64,000 nucleotides of DNA from JAVVPO01 sp036655715 (GTDB lineage: Bacteria; Bacillota; Clostridia; Lachnospirales; Cellulosilyticaceae). Position 1 is the stretch's first letter. Every line of letters starts with the position of its first letter. The position numbers and the translations under genes were made by a program. Positions 8,292 to 17,738 of the stretch are shown here, piece after piece. The notes beneath the pieces were generated by a model, which had not been told where the DNA came from, searched no databases, and saw only the letters and a program-made list of their open reading frames with translations. The stretch is taken from contig JAVVPO010000004.1 of assembly GCA_036655715.1 (NCBI GenBank), positions 1-64,000 on the forward strand. Reading direction: 5' to 3'.

Positions 8292-10778
8292 TTAAAAGTT
8301 TATTTTCATACTCTTTGGCTTGCCTATATCATGTCCTTTTGGCATTTGGATACAAACTAATCTTTTGGTTTTTTCTTTTAGTGTAAGTTCTATCTCCACT
8401 TGCTCAATTTGTGTATTTTGAGTCGGATCACATACTGTTAAGTCATACCCTCCTTGCTGCTTTTCTAACATTATTACTAATTTATGTGAGGCTTTAATCA
8501 TCCATTTTTCAGTCTCATAACTACTATTATCTTCATAGAATATGATTTGGAGTATGTCTTCAGATTGTGTTCCTACTATTTGTGTATAAGTATTGTTCTC
8601 TATTATTTTTACTGGATTTTCTTTTATATATACTTTGGGTTCTTGTTCTCCTAAGTACATCCAATAGGCATACTTATTATCTATAATTCCTTTACCATGT
8701 TCTATTCCTATCTGTAATACCTTTAGTGGATCATATTTAACCTCTGGCTTATTCATATTGAGTTTATCTAGATAGGTCTGCTTGCCTCCTATCCATTCTA
8801 AATACCCCCCTAGGTTACTCTCTTTTTCTTCTACTTTATTCTTCACATTAAGTTTGTCCCATACAGGTATTCTTTCTTCACAATTTATAGTTATTTTTCC
8901 ATTTGTATACCGAGATACTACGCCATATAAAATTCCTTTTTGTTTAAAGTAGTACGTTTCTTCCTCTTCATCCTTTACATCTATTACTAGAGTATTCCCC
9001 TCCATCGTTTCTCGTATCAGGTCTACTCCATCACCACTATCTTTGTAGCAATCCACTTCTTGATCCCATTTGGTTTGATTAATAGAGGTCCATACTGAAC
9101 GATCTAATTCAGGGCACTTATCAGTTATTCCTGCTCCCAAGCATACCATAGTATCTTCTATAATAAAGTAACTCTTATTTGCCCTAATACCAAAGAGGGC
9201 TTTATTGAAATCTTTTTCTACTCCTACTCCTACAGCTTCTCCTCTTTTGTTTTTATTCTTTTCATAGATAAATCCAGCTACTCCATTTTTCCCTTTACCT
9301 ATACCTCCTGCAAAGTTATGTATGCTACTATAGCCTTTCCAATTATTCTCTGGTACAATCTCATCCATCTGTATATATCTTCCTGTAACTCCAGGTAGTA
9401 AACTCAGTTCCCAAGCTCCCATAGTTTCTTGATATTCATCCCCATCTTTAACAACCACATAGGAACCATCTGCCATAAAGAAATTCATCGTATCAGCCAT
9501 AACAGCTGCACATTCTACACCATCACATCGACTAGAAGCCATATTAATATAAATGTAGTATGGTAATACTTTCTTTATCAAGCTATCATTATTCCAAAAA
9601 TATCTCGTTCCTCTATAATCACCTTCTGGATATTCTAACATCTTTATATCCATTCGCTGTTCATAAAGTCTCTCCAGCTCCTCTTTTTGCCCATCCTCTA
9701 ACAAATAATCCATATTCTCTAGTATACTAGGTACACACTCTGCTGCTAAACAAGATACTTTCATATCCCCTTTATAAGAAAAAATCATACGAGATTGCAT
9801 CGGTGCATATTTCCCTCTGTAATGACTCCAGCTACTGCCTTTAATAAAATGAAGTAGACAATTTATATTTATCTCCCTTAGCTCTTCTTGCCATGGTGTT
9901 CCTTTTAATATCCCCATAAATTCCATTCCTTTAGTTATTGCATCTATAGGATATCCTTCATTATAAGCTTGTCTTCCATGTCCCCACCCAAATCCATCTG
10001 CACATATTCCTTCACTCCAAAAAGACTCCATGCTGTCATTAGCAGAAGTTTCTGTAAAGATGTTTTTAATAATATAGCAAACTGTATCCATCATCTCCAC
10101 TGATTGCAGTATGATAGCCGTATAAAAAATAGGTCTATAACTTATAGCATTGCCACCAACCCACCATGCATGTCCCCTAAATCGCTCTGGACTTATAGGA
10201 TGCTTATCTGTATGATTACCTCTTAAAGGTAATAACCATGCTTGCATCATACATTTCATTAATTGGCTATAGACTTCTTTTGTTAACTCACTCTCGCATT
10301 TATCCTCCTCTACCTCTATCATTTCCTTATAGAAAATATTATACAAGTTAACTGCTGCGCCAGGTATTGCAAATATAGAGCTATGGAATCTATTATTATA
10401 CAAATCCGTCCTACTAGTTTCTTGCTCAAGATAATAACTTATAGCCTTGAACAATTTTTCTTTCGATTGAGTATCTATGTTAAATGATTCTGATAGGATG
10501 ACAAGTCGCTGTATGATATGTACCAAATTTTCTATACTCTCTTCTATGTCTACAAATCTTCCTTCTGGATTAAGACACTCCATAGTGTTATTGAACTTAA
10601 AAACTTCTTTATACTGATTACGTAAGATTATTTGCCCTGCTAAGTTTTCTCTTATTTTTTTTAATGTCTTTTTCTTTTCTATCCATACTTCTTCTGTATT
10701 TCTCTTTAACACGTGTGTACACTCTGGACAGTTATACGCACTTTCCCATAATTCTTGCTTTACTATTTTTTCTTTCAT
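8292..10778 (-). CDS. PL8-type polysaccharide lyase (chondroitin/hyaluronan lyase superfamily)
   Basis: 828 residues. The N-terminal half is an alpha/alpha-toroid and the C-terminal half a beta-sandwich, as in PL8 lyases, which cleave uronic-acid glycosidic bonds by beta-elimination. Candidate catalytic residues are Asn210 (W-W-V-G-G-N), His267 (G-W-G-H-G-R-Q) and Tyr276 (N-E-G-Y-P). The His-to-Tyr spacing of nine matches chondroitin AC and hyaluronate lyases, and the Arg residues of H-Y-R-G and M-Q-S-R follow. The central-domain motifs A-D-G-S-Y, L-L-P-G-V-T and C-L-G-A-G-I are also present. Unlike most secreted PL8 enzymes it has no signal peptide, and it starts with a C-P-E-C pair of unknown role. 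It follows a partial terminator after the solute-binding genes and precedes the GH43-like gene. Family assignment is good; the exact substrate (chondroitin, hyaluronan, xanthan-like) is not determined. Confidence 0.75.
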   Translation of the reverse strand: MKEKIVKQELWESAYNCPECTHVLKRNTEEVWIEKKKTLKKIRENLAGQIILRNQYKEVFKFNNTMECLNPEGRFVDIEESIENLVHIIQRLVILSESFNIDTQSKEKLFKAISYYLEQETSRTDLYNNRFHSSIFAIPGAAVNLYNIFYKEMIEVEEDKCESELTKEVYSQLMKCMMQAWLLPLRGNHTDKHPISPERFRGHAWWVGGNAISYRPIFYTAIILQSVEMMDTVCYIIKNIFTETSANDSMESFWSEGICADGFGWGHGRQAYNEGYPIDAITKGMEFMGILKGTPWQEELREININCLLHFIKGSSWSHYRGKYAPMQSRMIFSYKGDMKVSCLAAECVPSILENMDYLLEDGQKEELERLYEQRMDIKMLEYPEGDYRGTRYFWNNDSLIKKVLPYYIYINMASSRCDGVECAAVMADTMNFFMADGSYVVVKDGDEYQETMGAWELSLLPGVTGRYIQMDEIVPENNWKGYSSIHNFAGGIGKGKNGVAGFIYEKNKNKRGEAVGVGVEKDFNKALFGIRANKSYFIIEDTMVCLGAGITDKCPELDRSVWTSINQTKWDQEVDCYKDSGDGVDLIRETMEGNTLVIDVKDEEEETYYFKQKGILYGVVSRYTNGKITINCEERIPVWDKLNVKNKVEEKESNLGGYLEWIGGKQTYLDKLNMNKPEVKYDPLKVLQIGIEHGKGIIDNKYAYWMYLGEQEPKVYIKENPVKIIENNTYTQIVGTQSEDILQIIFYEDNSSYETEKWMIKASHKLVIMLEKQQGGYDLTVCDPTQNTQIEQVEIELTLKEKTKRLVCIQMPKGHDIGKPKSMKINF

Positions 10779-10799
10779 GTTATGCCCTCTTATTATTTA

Positions 10800-10846
10800 G
10801 TAAAATAGGGCTACTCCTAATGTTATTAGAAATAGCCCTATTTTAT
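10800..10846 (-). terminator. Terminator between solute-binding protein 2 and the PL8 lyase gene
   Basis: AAAATAGGGCT pairs with AGCCCTATTTT around a loop of about 20 bases, and a short T-rich stretch follows on the minus strand. It probably lowers, rather than abolishes, transcription into the downstream lyase and GH43-like genes, giving more binding protein than enzyme. Confidence 0.65.
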
Positions 10847-10854
10847 TTTATTTA

Positions 10855-12420
10855 TTATTTGTAAGCTCTATCGTATGCAGCTTGGTACGCTGCTAAAATT
10901 TCTTGTGCCCCTAATTCATTTGCTTTTTTAAGGTATCCATCAAATGAAGCATCTATATCTTCACTTCCAAGTACCCATTTTTGAACCATTTCTGATGTAT
11001 ATGATTTTAATGCTGGCTCTTTTTTACTAATAAGTTCTAATTCTTCTGGTGTTTGTACTAAACCTAAGTTAATTACCATTTCAACAAATGGGTTAGCTTC
11101 CATATAAAGGTCAATACCTTTAAGTGCTGCTTCATTTGTCCATTGTCTTTCATACTCAAAGTCTTGTGGATATCCAACTGAAATATATCCTAGCTCTTTC
11201 ATTTGATCCGCTACTGGTGTTTCACCATTTAATACTTCATCTTTGAATACTGGTTTACCGTCTACTATATCATATGTTTGTCCTTCGATACCGAAGTTCA
11301 TTGTTCTAGCACCTTCTTCTGAGAACATATAATCAAATAGTTTAATAGCTGCTACTGGATCTTTACAGTCTTTTGATACACTCCATCCCCAATCAGAGAT
11401 TTGAGTTCTTGAATATTGTGTTCTTGATTTTCCATCTACAGCATTTGGAGGTAAAATAGCTGCAAAATCTAACCCTTCAATTTCACCTGCATATGTATCT
11501 TGGTATTTCGCTGTTGATGCTGCCCAGTCTGTTGTTGATGCACCAATGTTTTGTTGGAACATTACATCTCTTGTATCTTTACCTCTTGTATAGATTTCTG
11601 GGTCAATTAATCCCTCTGCATAAATTCTAGCTACATTTTTTACTGCTTCTTTAAATTCTGGTTGGTATTTATCATCTTTTACAATACCCTCTTCTACATA
11701 AGGATTGAACATTGCTCCATAAAGGTTGAATACTGCTGCAATTCCTGTTTTGTTCTCTCTATCAAAGTATCCAATCTCATCTTTTTTACCATTTCCGTTT
11801 GCATCTTGCTCTCTGAATGTTCTAAGTGCATTTTCATACTCTTCTACAGTTGTAGGAATAGCAAGGTTGAATTTATCTAACCAGTCTTTTCTAATAAACA
11901 TGACTTCTGATACTTCTCCATCTGGAAGGTATGGAATGAAGTAGATATGTCCATCTGTTCCTGTTGCAGCTGCTTTTATTGATGGATTTTCATCTAAAAC
12001 TTTTTGAAGATTTGGAGCATGCTCTGCGATTAAATCTTCAAGTGGTTGCACTAATTTATCTCCATTTTTCATAATGTTTGCTTTTGAAGCATGGATTACA
12101 TCTGGAATATCTCCTGATGCTAACATCAGGTTGAACTGCTCATTTGCATCTCCACCTGGTGTTGTAGGTGCTACACCTTTTAATGTTAAGTTTGTATCTT
12201 GTTGTATTTTTTGCCAGATTGGTGAATCTGATTTAAATACACTTCCTCCATCGTAGAAGAAGAAGTCTAAAGTAACAGCTTCTGCAGTCTCTTCTTTTTT
12301 GTCTGTTGCTTCTGTTTTTGTTGTTTCTGTTTTAGGTGCTTCATTAGAAGATGAGCATCCTGTTAATACCATAATTCCTGCTAATGCTAAAGCTAGTGTA
12401 CATTTCATTTTTAATTTCAT
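10855..12420 (-). CDS. Extracellular solute-binding lipoprotein 2 (LplA-like)
   Basis: 521 residues. The start is placed at the second in-frame ATG because this gives the M-K-L-K-M-K-C leader seen in both paralogues and proper spacing to AAAGGGG. It has a signal peptide with lipobox L-T-G-C followed by a Ser/Thr/Lys/Glu-rich linker, and then the same solute-binding fold and D-A-N-G-N-G-K-K-D-E-I-G calcium-type loop as its neighbours. The gene lies 67 bp downstream of paralogue 3 in the same transcript and has no promoter block of its own that I can see. Most differences from the paralogues are conservative, with runs of change near the linker and in the second lobe, so ligands may be related but not identical. 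Confidence 0.9.
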   Translation of the reverse strand: MKLKMKCTLALALAGIMVLTGCSSSNEAPKTETTKTEATDKKEETAEAVTLDFFFYDGGSVFKSDSPIWQKIQQDTNLTLKGVAPTTPGGDANEQFNLMLASGDIPDVIHASKANIMKNGDKLVQPLEDLIAEHAPNLQKVLDENPSIKAAATGTDGHIYFIPYLPDGEVSEVMFIRKDWLDKFNLAIPTTVEEYENALRTFREQDANGNGKKDEIGYFDRENKTGIAAVFNLYGAMFNPYVEEGIVKDDKYQPEFKEAVKNVARIYAEGLIDPEIYTRGKDTRDVMFQQNIGASTTDWAASTAKYQDTYAGEIEGLDFAAILPPNAVDGKSRTQYSRTQISDWGWSVSKDCKDPVAAIKLFDYMFSEEGARTMNFGIEGQTYDIVDGKPVFKDEVLNGETPVADQMKELGYISVGYPQDFEYERQWTNEAALKGIDLYMEANPFVEMVINLGLVQTPEELELISKKEPALKSYTSEMVQKWVLGSEDIDASFDGYLKKANELGAQEILAAYQAAYDRAYK

Positions 12421-12487
12421 TGTCATTCCCCTTTAGTTTATGTTTTTTTATAACTTTTAAAATTTATATTTAAATTTAAATAGTTTC

Positions 12488-14062
12488 TTATTTATAAGCT
12501 CTATCGTATGCTGCTTGGTATGCTGCTAGAATTTCATCTGACCCTAATTCTTTACATTTTTCTAGGTATTTATCAAATGAGCTATTGATATCTTCACTTC
12601 CAAGTACCCATTTTTGAAGCATTTCTTCTGTATAAGATTTAAGTGCTGGTCCTTTTTTACTGATGAGCTCTAATTCTTCTGGTGTTTGTGTTAAACCTAA
12701 GTTTGGTACAATATCTAAGAATGGATCAGCTTCTAAGTATAAATCAATTCCAGCAAGAGCTATATCATTTGTCCATTGTCTTTCATACTCAAAGTCTTGT
12801 GGATATCCAATTTGAAGGTATCCCATATCTTTTATTTGATCATTTACTGGTTTATCTGCATTTAATACTTCCTCTTTAAATACTGGTTTACCCTCTACCA
12901 TATCATATGTTTCTCCTTCGATACCAAAGTTCATTACTCTAGCACCTTCTTCTGAGAACATATAATCAAATAATTTGATTGCATCTACTGGATCTTTACA
13001 CTCTTTTGATATACCCCATCCACCATCATAAATCTGTGGTCTTGAGTACTGAGTCATTACTTCCCCATTTAAATTTGCTGGTTGAAGAATAGGTACCCAC
13101 TCTAGACCTTCAATTTGTCCTTCATAAGTTGTTTGGTATTTTGCTGTTGATGCAATCCAGTCTGTTGTTGATGCTCCCATGTTGCCCTCAAACATCACTT
13201 CCCTTGAATCTTTACCTCTTGTATAGATTTCTGGATCAATAAGTCCTTCACTGTAGATTCTAGCTACGTTTTCTACTGTTGTTTTGAATTCTGGCTTATA
13301 TCTATCATCTATAATCACACCATCTTTTACATAACGTTCAAATGATGCTCCGTATAAATTAAATACTGCTGCTATACCATTTTCTGTATTTCCAGCTCTA
13401 TCAAAGTAACCAATCTCATCTTTTTTACCATTTTCATTTGCATCTTGCTCTCTAAATGTTCTAAGTGCTGTTTCATACTCTTCTACAGTTGTAGGAATTG
13501 GTAAGTTAAATTTATCTAACCAATCTTTTCTTATATACATAACCTCTGATACTTCTCCATCTGGAAGGTATGGTATATAGTAGATGTGTCCATCTGTTCC
13601 TGTTGCTGCCGCTTTTACATCCGGTCTTTCTTCTAACATTTTCTTGATGTTAGGAGCATGCTCATCAATTAAATCTTCAAGTGGTGTAAATAGCTTATCA
13701 CCATTTTTAATAATATTAGCTTTAACTGCATGAATGATATCTGGAATATCTCCTGATGCTAGCATAAGATTGAATTGTTCATTATGCTCTCCACCTGGTG
13801 TTGTAGGTGCTGCTCCATTTAAAGTGATCCCTGTATCAGCTTGGATTTTTTTCCAAATTGGAGAGTCTGATTTAAATACTCTTAATCCATCATAGTAAAA
13901 GAAATCTAATGTTACATCTTTTTTAGTTTCTTCTTTTTTATCTGAAGTAGTAGTTGTTGTAGTGCCTTCTTCTACTTTAGCTCCACCTGTTGATGAACAT
14001 CCTGTTAATACCATTATTCCTGCTAATGCTAATGCTAAAACACATTTCATTTTTAGTTTCAT
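12488..14062 (-). CDS. Extracellular solute-binding lipoprotein 3 (LplA-like), first gene of its operon
   Basis: 524 residues. The lipobox L-T-G-C gives Cys22, and a Thr-rich linker follows. The body has the same two-lobed solute-binding sequence as the proteins at 5468 and 10855, with the calcium-type loop slightly changed to D-A-N-E-N-G-K-K-D-E-I-G. It leads a minus-strand unit: this gene, paralogue 2, then past a terminator the PL8 lyase and the GH43-like gene. AAAAAGGAGA precedes the ATG. The upstream block at 14170-14216 matches that of paralogue 1, so the two should respond together. No transporter membrane components are nearby. Confidence 0.9.
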   Translation of the reverse strand: MKLKMKCVLALALAGIMVLTGCSSTGGAKVEEGTTTTTTSDKKEETKKDVTLDFFYYDGLRVFKSDSPIWKKIQADTGITLNGAAPTTPGGEHNEQFNLMLASGDIPDIIHAVKANIIKNGDKLFTPLEDLIDEHAPNIKKMLEERPDVKAAATGTDGHIYYIPYLPDGEVSEVMYIRKDWLDKFNLPIPTTVEEYETALRTFREQDANENGKKDEIGYFDRAGNTENGIAAVFNLYGASFERYVKDGVIIDDRYKPEFKTTVENVARIYSEGLIDPEIYTRGKDSREVMFEGNMGASTTDWIASTAKYQTTYEGQIEGLEWVPILQPANLNGEVMTQYSRPQIYDGGWGISKECKDPVDAIKLFDYMFSEEGARVMNFGIEGETYDMVEGKPVFKEEVLNADKPVNDQIKDMGYLQIGYPQDFEYERQWTNDIALAGIDLYLEADPFLDIVPNLGLTQTPEELELISKKGPALKSYTEEMLQKWVLGSEDINSSFDKYLEKCKELGSDEILAAYQAAYDRAYK

Positions 14063-14712
14063 TGGAATCTCTCCTTTTTGCTCTCTTATTTTAAGTTACT
14101 CTCTTATTTAAGTTGCAGGTCATTTATGCTGACCATCCCTTGCTTCCCCTTTACTATATCTCACATTTTCACTAGTTTTCTATCTCCATTTATTATTGTT
14201 ATGTGCAAAACAACATTTTTTTCTAATAATTACATCTGTCTTTTTGGTGATTAGATTGCATAGGCCCCTTTATATTTCCTTATTTATTAGTTAGTTAGTT
14301 ATTTTCTTTGATATATCTTTTATTTATATTCTCCTTATGACATCCTTACCCTCCTTTTACCTACCTATTGATTTTACTAGGTTTATGTTTTATTTAATTG
14401 TTTTTCACTTTTAAATTTAACTCTTTATTTTGTTTATATAACTATATTTTTTAGTAAATTAAAATAATTTTCTTATGTATTTATACTTTTTCTCGTCTTT
14501 TCTTCTAGCTTTTCTCATTCCCTCTTTTTACTATGCTTATTATTTTAGAAATAAGGTTAAATCTGTTTTTTGGTATGCTTTCTTAAAAACTGAATACACA
14601 TTTTCACTGCTATTAATATATAATTGAAGCAAATACTTTTATAAATTCTCAAACTTTTTTATCACCTCATTGGTGAAATTCACAAATAATTAAAAGGATA
14701 CGGTAGATAACT
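14063..14712. other. AT-rich divergent intergenic region
   Basis: About 650 bp between divergent units. Its right-central part (14280-14560) is strongly AT-rich and holds no credible gene. It carries the promoter of solute-binding protein 3 on the minus side. On the plus side it carries a TATAAT at 14619-14624 without a good -35 element, and an inverted repeat, TCACC...GGTGA (14662-14676), ahead of the sulfatase genes. The weak -35 fits activator-dependent expression, which is inference. Confidence 0.5.
14170..14216 (-). promoter_or_regulatory. Promoter block of solute-binding protein 3, shared with 7112-7158
   Basis: On the minus strand it begins ATGTTGTTTTG, contains TTGCAC as a possible -35 and GATAGA 18 bp later as a possible -10, and ends CTAGTG. 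It aligns gap-free with the block upstream of solute-binding protein 1 and lies 107 bp from the start codon. Confidence 0.6.
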
Positions 14713-16149
14713 ATGAAAAAACAACCAAACTTACTTTTTATTTTTGCGGATCAATGGCGGCGTCAAGCTGTAGGTTTTAATCAGCAAGATAAAGTTATTA
14801 CACCTACACTAGATGCGCTTTCTAAAGAATCTTTAGTCTTTCGTAATGCGATTAGTTCTTGTCCATTATGTTCTCCTTTTAGAGCTTCTTTATTTACAGG
14901 TAAATATCCTTTATCTAATGGTGTATTCACAAATTGTAAAACAGGACTTAACATTATGCTTAAAGAAGAAGAAACTTGTCTAAGTGATATTCTTCATGAT
15001 AACGGCTATCAAACTGCTTATATCGGCAAATGGCATCTAGATATTCCTGAAAAGCACTACTTAGAGAATCCTATCTCTGGAGCTAAGGGCTGGGATGCTT
15101 ATACTCCTCCAGGTAAAAAAAGACATCATTTCGACTTCTGGTATTCTTACGGGGCAGATGACCACCATTTCACACCTCATTACTGGATGGATTCATCAGA
15201 GCAAATCAAAGTGAATGAATGGTCTATTACTCACGAAACAAACGTAGCTATAGATTATATTAACATGCATAAGGATTCTCCATTTGCTATGTTTATTTCT
15301 TACAACCCACCGCATAGCCCTTATGACCTTGTTCCTGATAAGTATTTAGACCTCTACAAAGATACAGCAGTAGATTTTAGAGCTAATGTACAATTTGAGC
15401 ATATTGGGTATCACACCCACGAACAAAAAGAGTATAATAAGGAAGAGATTACTACCATGACTAAGCAGTACTTCGCTGCTGTAACAGGTTTAGATGACCA
15501 TATTGGTCAGGTCATTGATTGTCTCAAAGCCAATCAAATCGCTGATGATACCATTATTATCATTACTTCTGATCATGGCGATATGATGGGCTCTCATGGG
15601 TTAATGGCAAAACACGTATGGTATGAAGAATCTGTAGGTGTACCATTCATCCTTCATTGGAAAAATGGAGAACTTAAGACTGGTACTTCAGATATCGTCC
15701 TAGATACTACAGATATCATGCCAACTCTACTCCATTTATTGAATCTTAACTGTCCTGATTCAGTAGAAGGTATAGATATAGCTGATTGTATCTTAGAAAC
15801 TGATATGCCTTCTCAGCTAGAAGCTAACAAACCAGGCTTCTTATGTTGCTTCCCTGGACGTGATGTATTCCAAGCAGAGTTTGAAAAGGCTGGGCTTAAT
15901 CAGCTAGACTTTGGCTGGCGTGGTATTAGAACACCTGAATATACTTTTGTCATTCACCTAGGTTATTATCCAGACTGTACTACCCCTACAAAATTACTTT
16001 ATGACCTCAAAAATGATCCTTATCAATTATCACCCATACCTTATGATAATGAGGCCTATAAAGATATCATCCAAAATTTAGAAACTCATCTACTTACTTG
16101 GCTAGAAAAACAAAATGATGGGTTCTTAAATATATTAAATAATCATTAA
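14713..16149 (+). CDS. Type I sulfatase (cysteine-type, formylglycine-dependent)
   Basis: 478 residues. It hydrolyses sulfate esters, most likely on sugars. Cys53 in C-S-P-F-R-A-S-L-F-T-G is the residue oxidised to formylglycine, and this Cys-type motif needs an anaerobic radical-SAM maturase, which is not in the window. Metal-binding residues are visible at A-D-Q (Asp13, Gln14) and T-S-D-H-G-D, with active-site G-K-W-H further on. It has no signal peptide, so it is cytoplasmic, unlike many glycan sulfatases. It is the first gene of a plus-strand unit and only 11 bp separate it from the second sulfatase. The preferred sulfate position cannot be read from the sequence. Confidence 0.9.
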   Translation: MKKQPNLLFIFADQWRRQAVGFNQQDKVITPTLDALSKESLVFRNAISSCPLCSPFRASLFTGKYPLSNGVFTNCKTGLNIMLKEEETCLSDILHDNGYQTAYIGKWHLDIPEKHYLENPISGAKGWDAYTPPGKKRHHFDFWYSYGADDHHFTPHYWMDSSEQIKVNEWSITHETNVAIDYINMHKDSPFAMFISYNPPHSPYDLVPDKYLDLYKDTAVDFRANVQFEHIGYHTHEQKEYNKEEITTMTKQYFAAVTGLDDHIGQVIDCLKANQIADDTIIIITSDHGDMMGSHGLMAKHVWYEESVGVPFILHWKNGELKTGTSDIVLDTTDIMPTLLHLLNLNCPDSVEGIDIADCILETDMPSQLEANKPGFLCCFPGRDVFQAEFEKAGLNQLDFGWRGIRTPEYTFVIHLGYYPDCTTPTKLLYDLKNDPYQLSPIPYDNEAYKDIIQNLETHLLTWLEKQNDGFLNILNNH

Positions 16150-16160
16150 GGAGAATTTTT

Positions 16161-17690
16161 ATGCCAAAACAATTTATTTTTATTATGACTGATACTCAAA
16201 GAGCTGATATGCTCGGGTGCTATGGCAACAAAAACATGATTACCCCTTCACTAGATAAGTTAAGTGAGGATGGCATTCGCTTTACTAATGCTTATACAAC
16301 ACAGCCAGTATGTGGACCAGCTCGTTCTGCACTTTTCACAGGGCTTTATCCACATAGTAATGGTTCTTGGACTAACTGTGTAGGTCTTGATGCTACTGTG
16401 AAAACTGTAGGTCAAAGACTTTCTCACGACAACGTTCATGCAGCTTACATCGGCAAATGGCATCTTGATGGTGGAGATTACTTTGGCCATGGTAAATGTC
16501 CGGATGGATGGGACGCCAATTACTGGTATGACATGAGAAATTATTTAAATGAACTTTCAGAAGATGAAAGATTTAAATCCCGTCAAGTAGATACTATTTT
16601 TGAAGGTGACGGCGTAGATGCTTCCTTTACATATGGCCGCAGATGCTCAGATAGAGCCATAGACTTTATAGAAAAACATAAAGATGAAGATTTCTTCCTC
16701 GTTGTATCTTATGATGAACCACATCACCCATTCCTAGCACCAAAGAAATATGCCCAGATGTACAAAGAGTACAACTTCCCTGTTAGTGAGAATGTGTTTG
16801 ATTCACTTGAAAACAAACCCGAACATCACAAAGCTTGGGCTGGTCCTAGACTTCATGAAGACAGATCAAATTATATTATCAATGAAGCTGCTTACTTTGG
16901 TTCAAACACTTTCATAGATGATGAGATTGGTCGTGTATTAGAAGCTTATAGAACTAATACACCTGATGCTTTAATTATGTATACTTCTGACCACGGAGAT
17001 CATCTTGGTTCACATCGCCTTGATAACAAAGGTGCTAGTATGTATGAGGAAATCACTAACATTCCATTCATCATCAGTGGAACGCCTGTTAAAGCAAGCA
17101 ACGTTGTAAATGAGTATCCTATTTCTCATATTGATGTAACACCTTCTATTCTTGATTACTTCAATACAGAAAAATATGCTATGCTTCAAGGTAAATCTCT
17201 TCTGCCATTACTAAGAGATGCAGATGCTAAGATTAACAATGAAATCTTCGTTGAATTTGGTAGATACGAAATCGCACATGATTACTTTGGTGGATTCCAA
17301 CCTATCCGCTGCATCTATGATGGTAGATACAAATTAGTTGTAAATTTACTTTCCTCAGATGAACTTTATGACTTAGAAAAAGACCCAGCTGAGATGGTTA
17401 ACCTCATTGAAGATGAATCCCATCATGTACTAAGAGATAAAATGCATGATAAACTACTAGACTGGATGAATGAAACACGCGATCCATTCAGAGGTTACTA
17501 CTGGGAAAGAAGACCTTGGAGAAAAGATGCACGTATTGCCAGCTGGAACTATACAGGCTACTGTAGACAAAAGTCTCCTGACTATGATGAACTAACAGAG
17601 TATAACTATACTACAGCACAAATCAATCCAAACCCTGTATACCAATTAGTTACCCCTGTTAATACAAGAGAAAATGAATTAAATAAATAA
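16161..17690 (+). CDS. Type I sulfatase, second copy (different subfamily)
   Basis: 509 residues. The formylglycine motif is C-G-P-A-R-S-A-L-F-T-G with Cys51. Metal ligands are seen at Asp11 and in T-S-D-H-G-D-H-L-G-S, and G-K-W-H-L-D is present. The body differs strongly from the preceding sulfatase and its C-terminal region is longer, so the two probably remove sulfate from different positions. It has no signal peptide. AAGGAGAA lies just upstream of the ATG, and the gene is translationally close to its neighbour. With the GH35 gene 48 bp downstream it forms a desulfate-then-trim sequence, which is inference from order. Confidence 0.9.
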   Translation: MPKQFIFIMTDTQRADMLGCYGNKNMITPSLDKLSEDGIRFTNAYTTQPVCGPARSALFTGLYPHSNGSWTNCVGLDATVKTVGQRLSHDNVHAAYIGKWHLDGGDYFGHGKCPDGWDANYWYDMRNYLNELSEDERFKSRQVDTIFEGDGVDASFTYGRRCSDRAIDFIEKHKDEDFFLVVSYDEPHHPFLAPKKYAQMYKEYNFPVSENVFDSLENKPEHHKAWAGPRLHEDRSNYIINEAAYFGSNTFIDDEIGRVLEAYRTNTPDALIMYTSDHGDHLGSHRLDNKGASMYEEITNIPFIISGTPVKASNVVNEYPISHIDVTPSILDYFNTEKYAMLQGKSLLPLLRDADAKINNEIFVEFGRYEIAHDYFGGFQPIRCIYDGRYKLVVNLLSSDELYDLEKDPAEMVNLIEDESHHVLRDKMHDKLLDWMNETRDPFRGYYWERRPWRKDARIASWNYTGYCRQKSPDYDELTEYNYTTAQINPNPVYQLVTPVNTRENELNK

Positions 17691-17738
17691 TATGTTAAAC
17701 TAGATAACGAGAAAAAATATTATACTTAAGGTGAGAAT

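Noticed and set aside
14280..14560. AT-rich stretch as a replication origin or hidden gene
   Set aside because: No DnaA-box cluster and no coding pattern were seen; it looks like a divergent promoter region.
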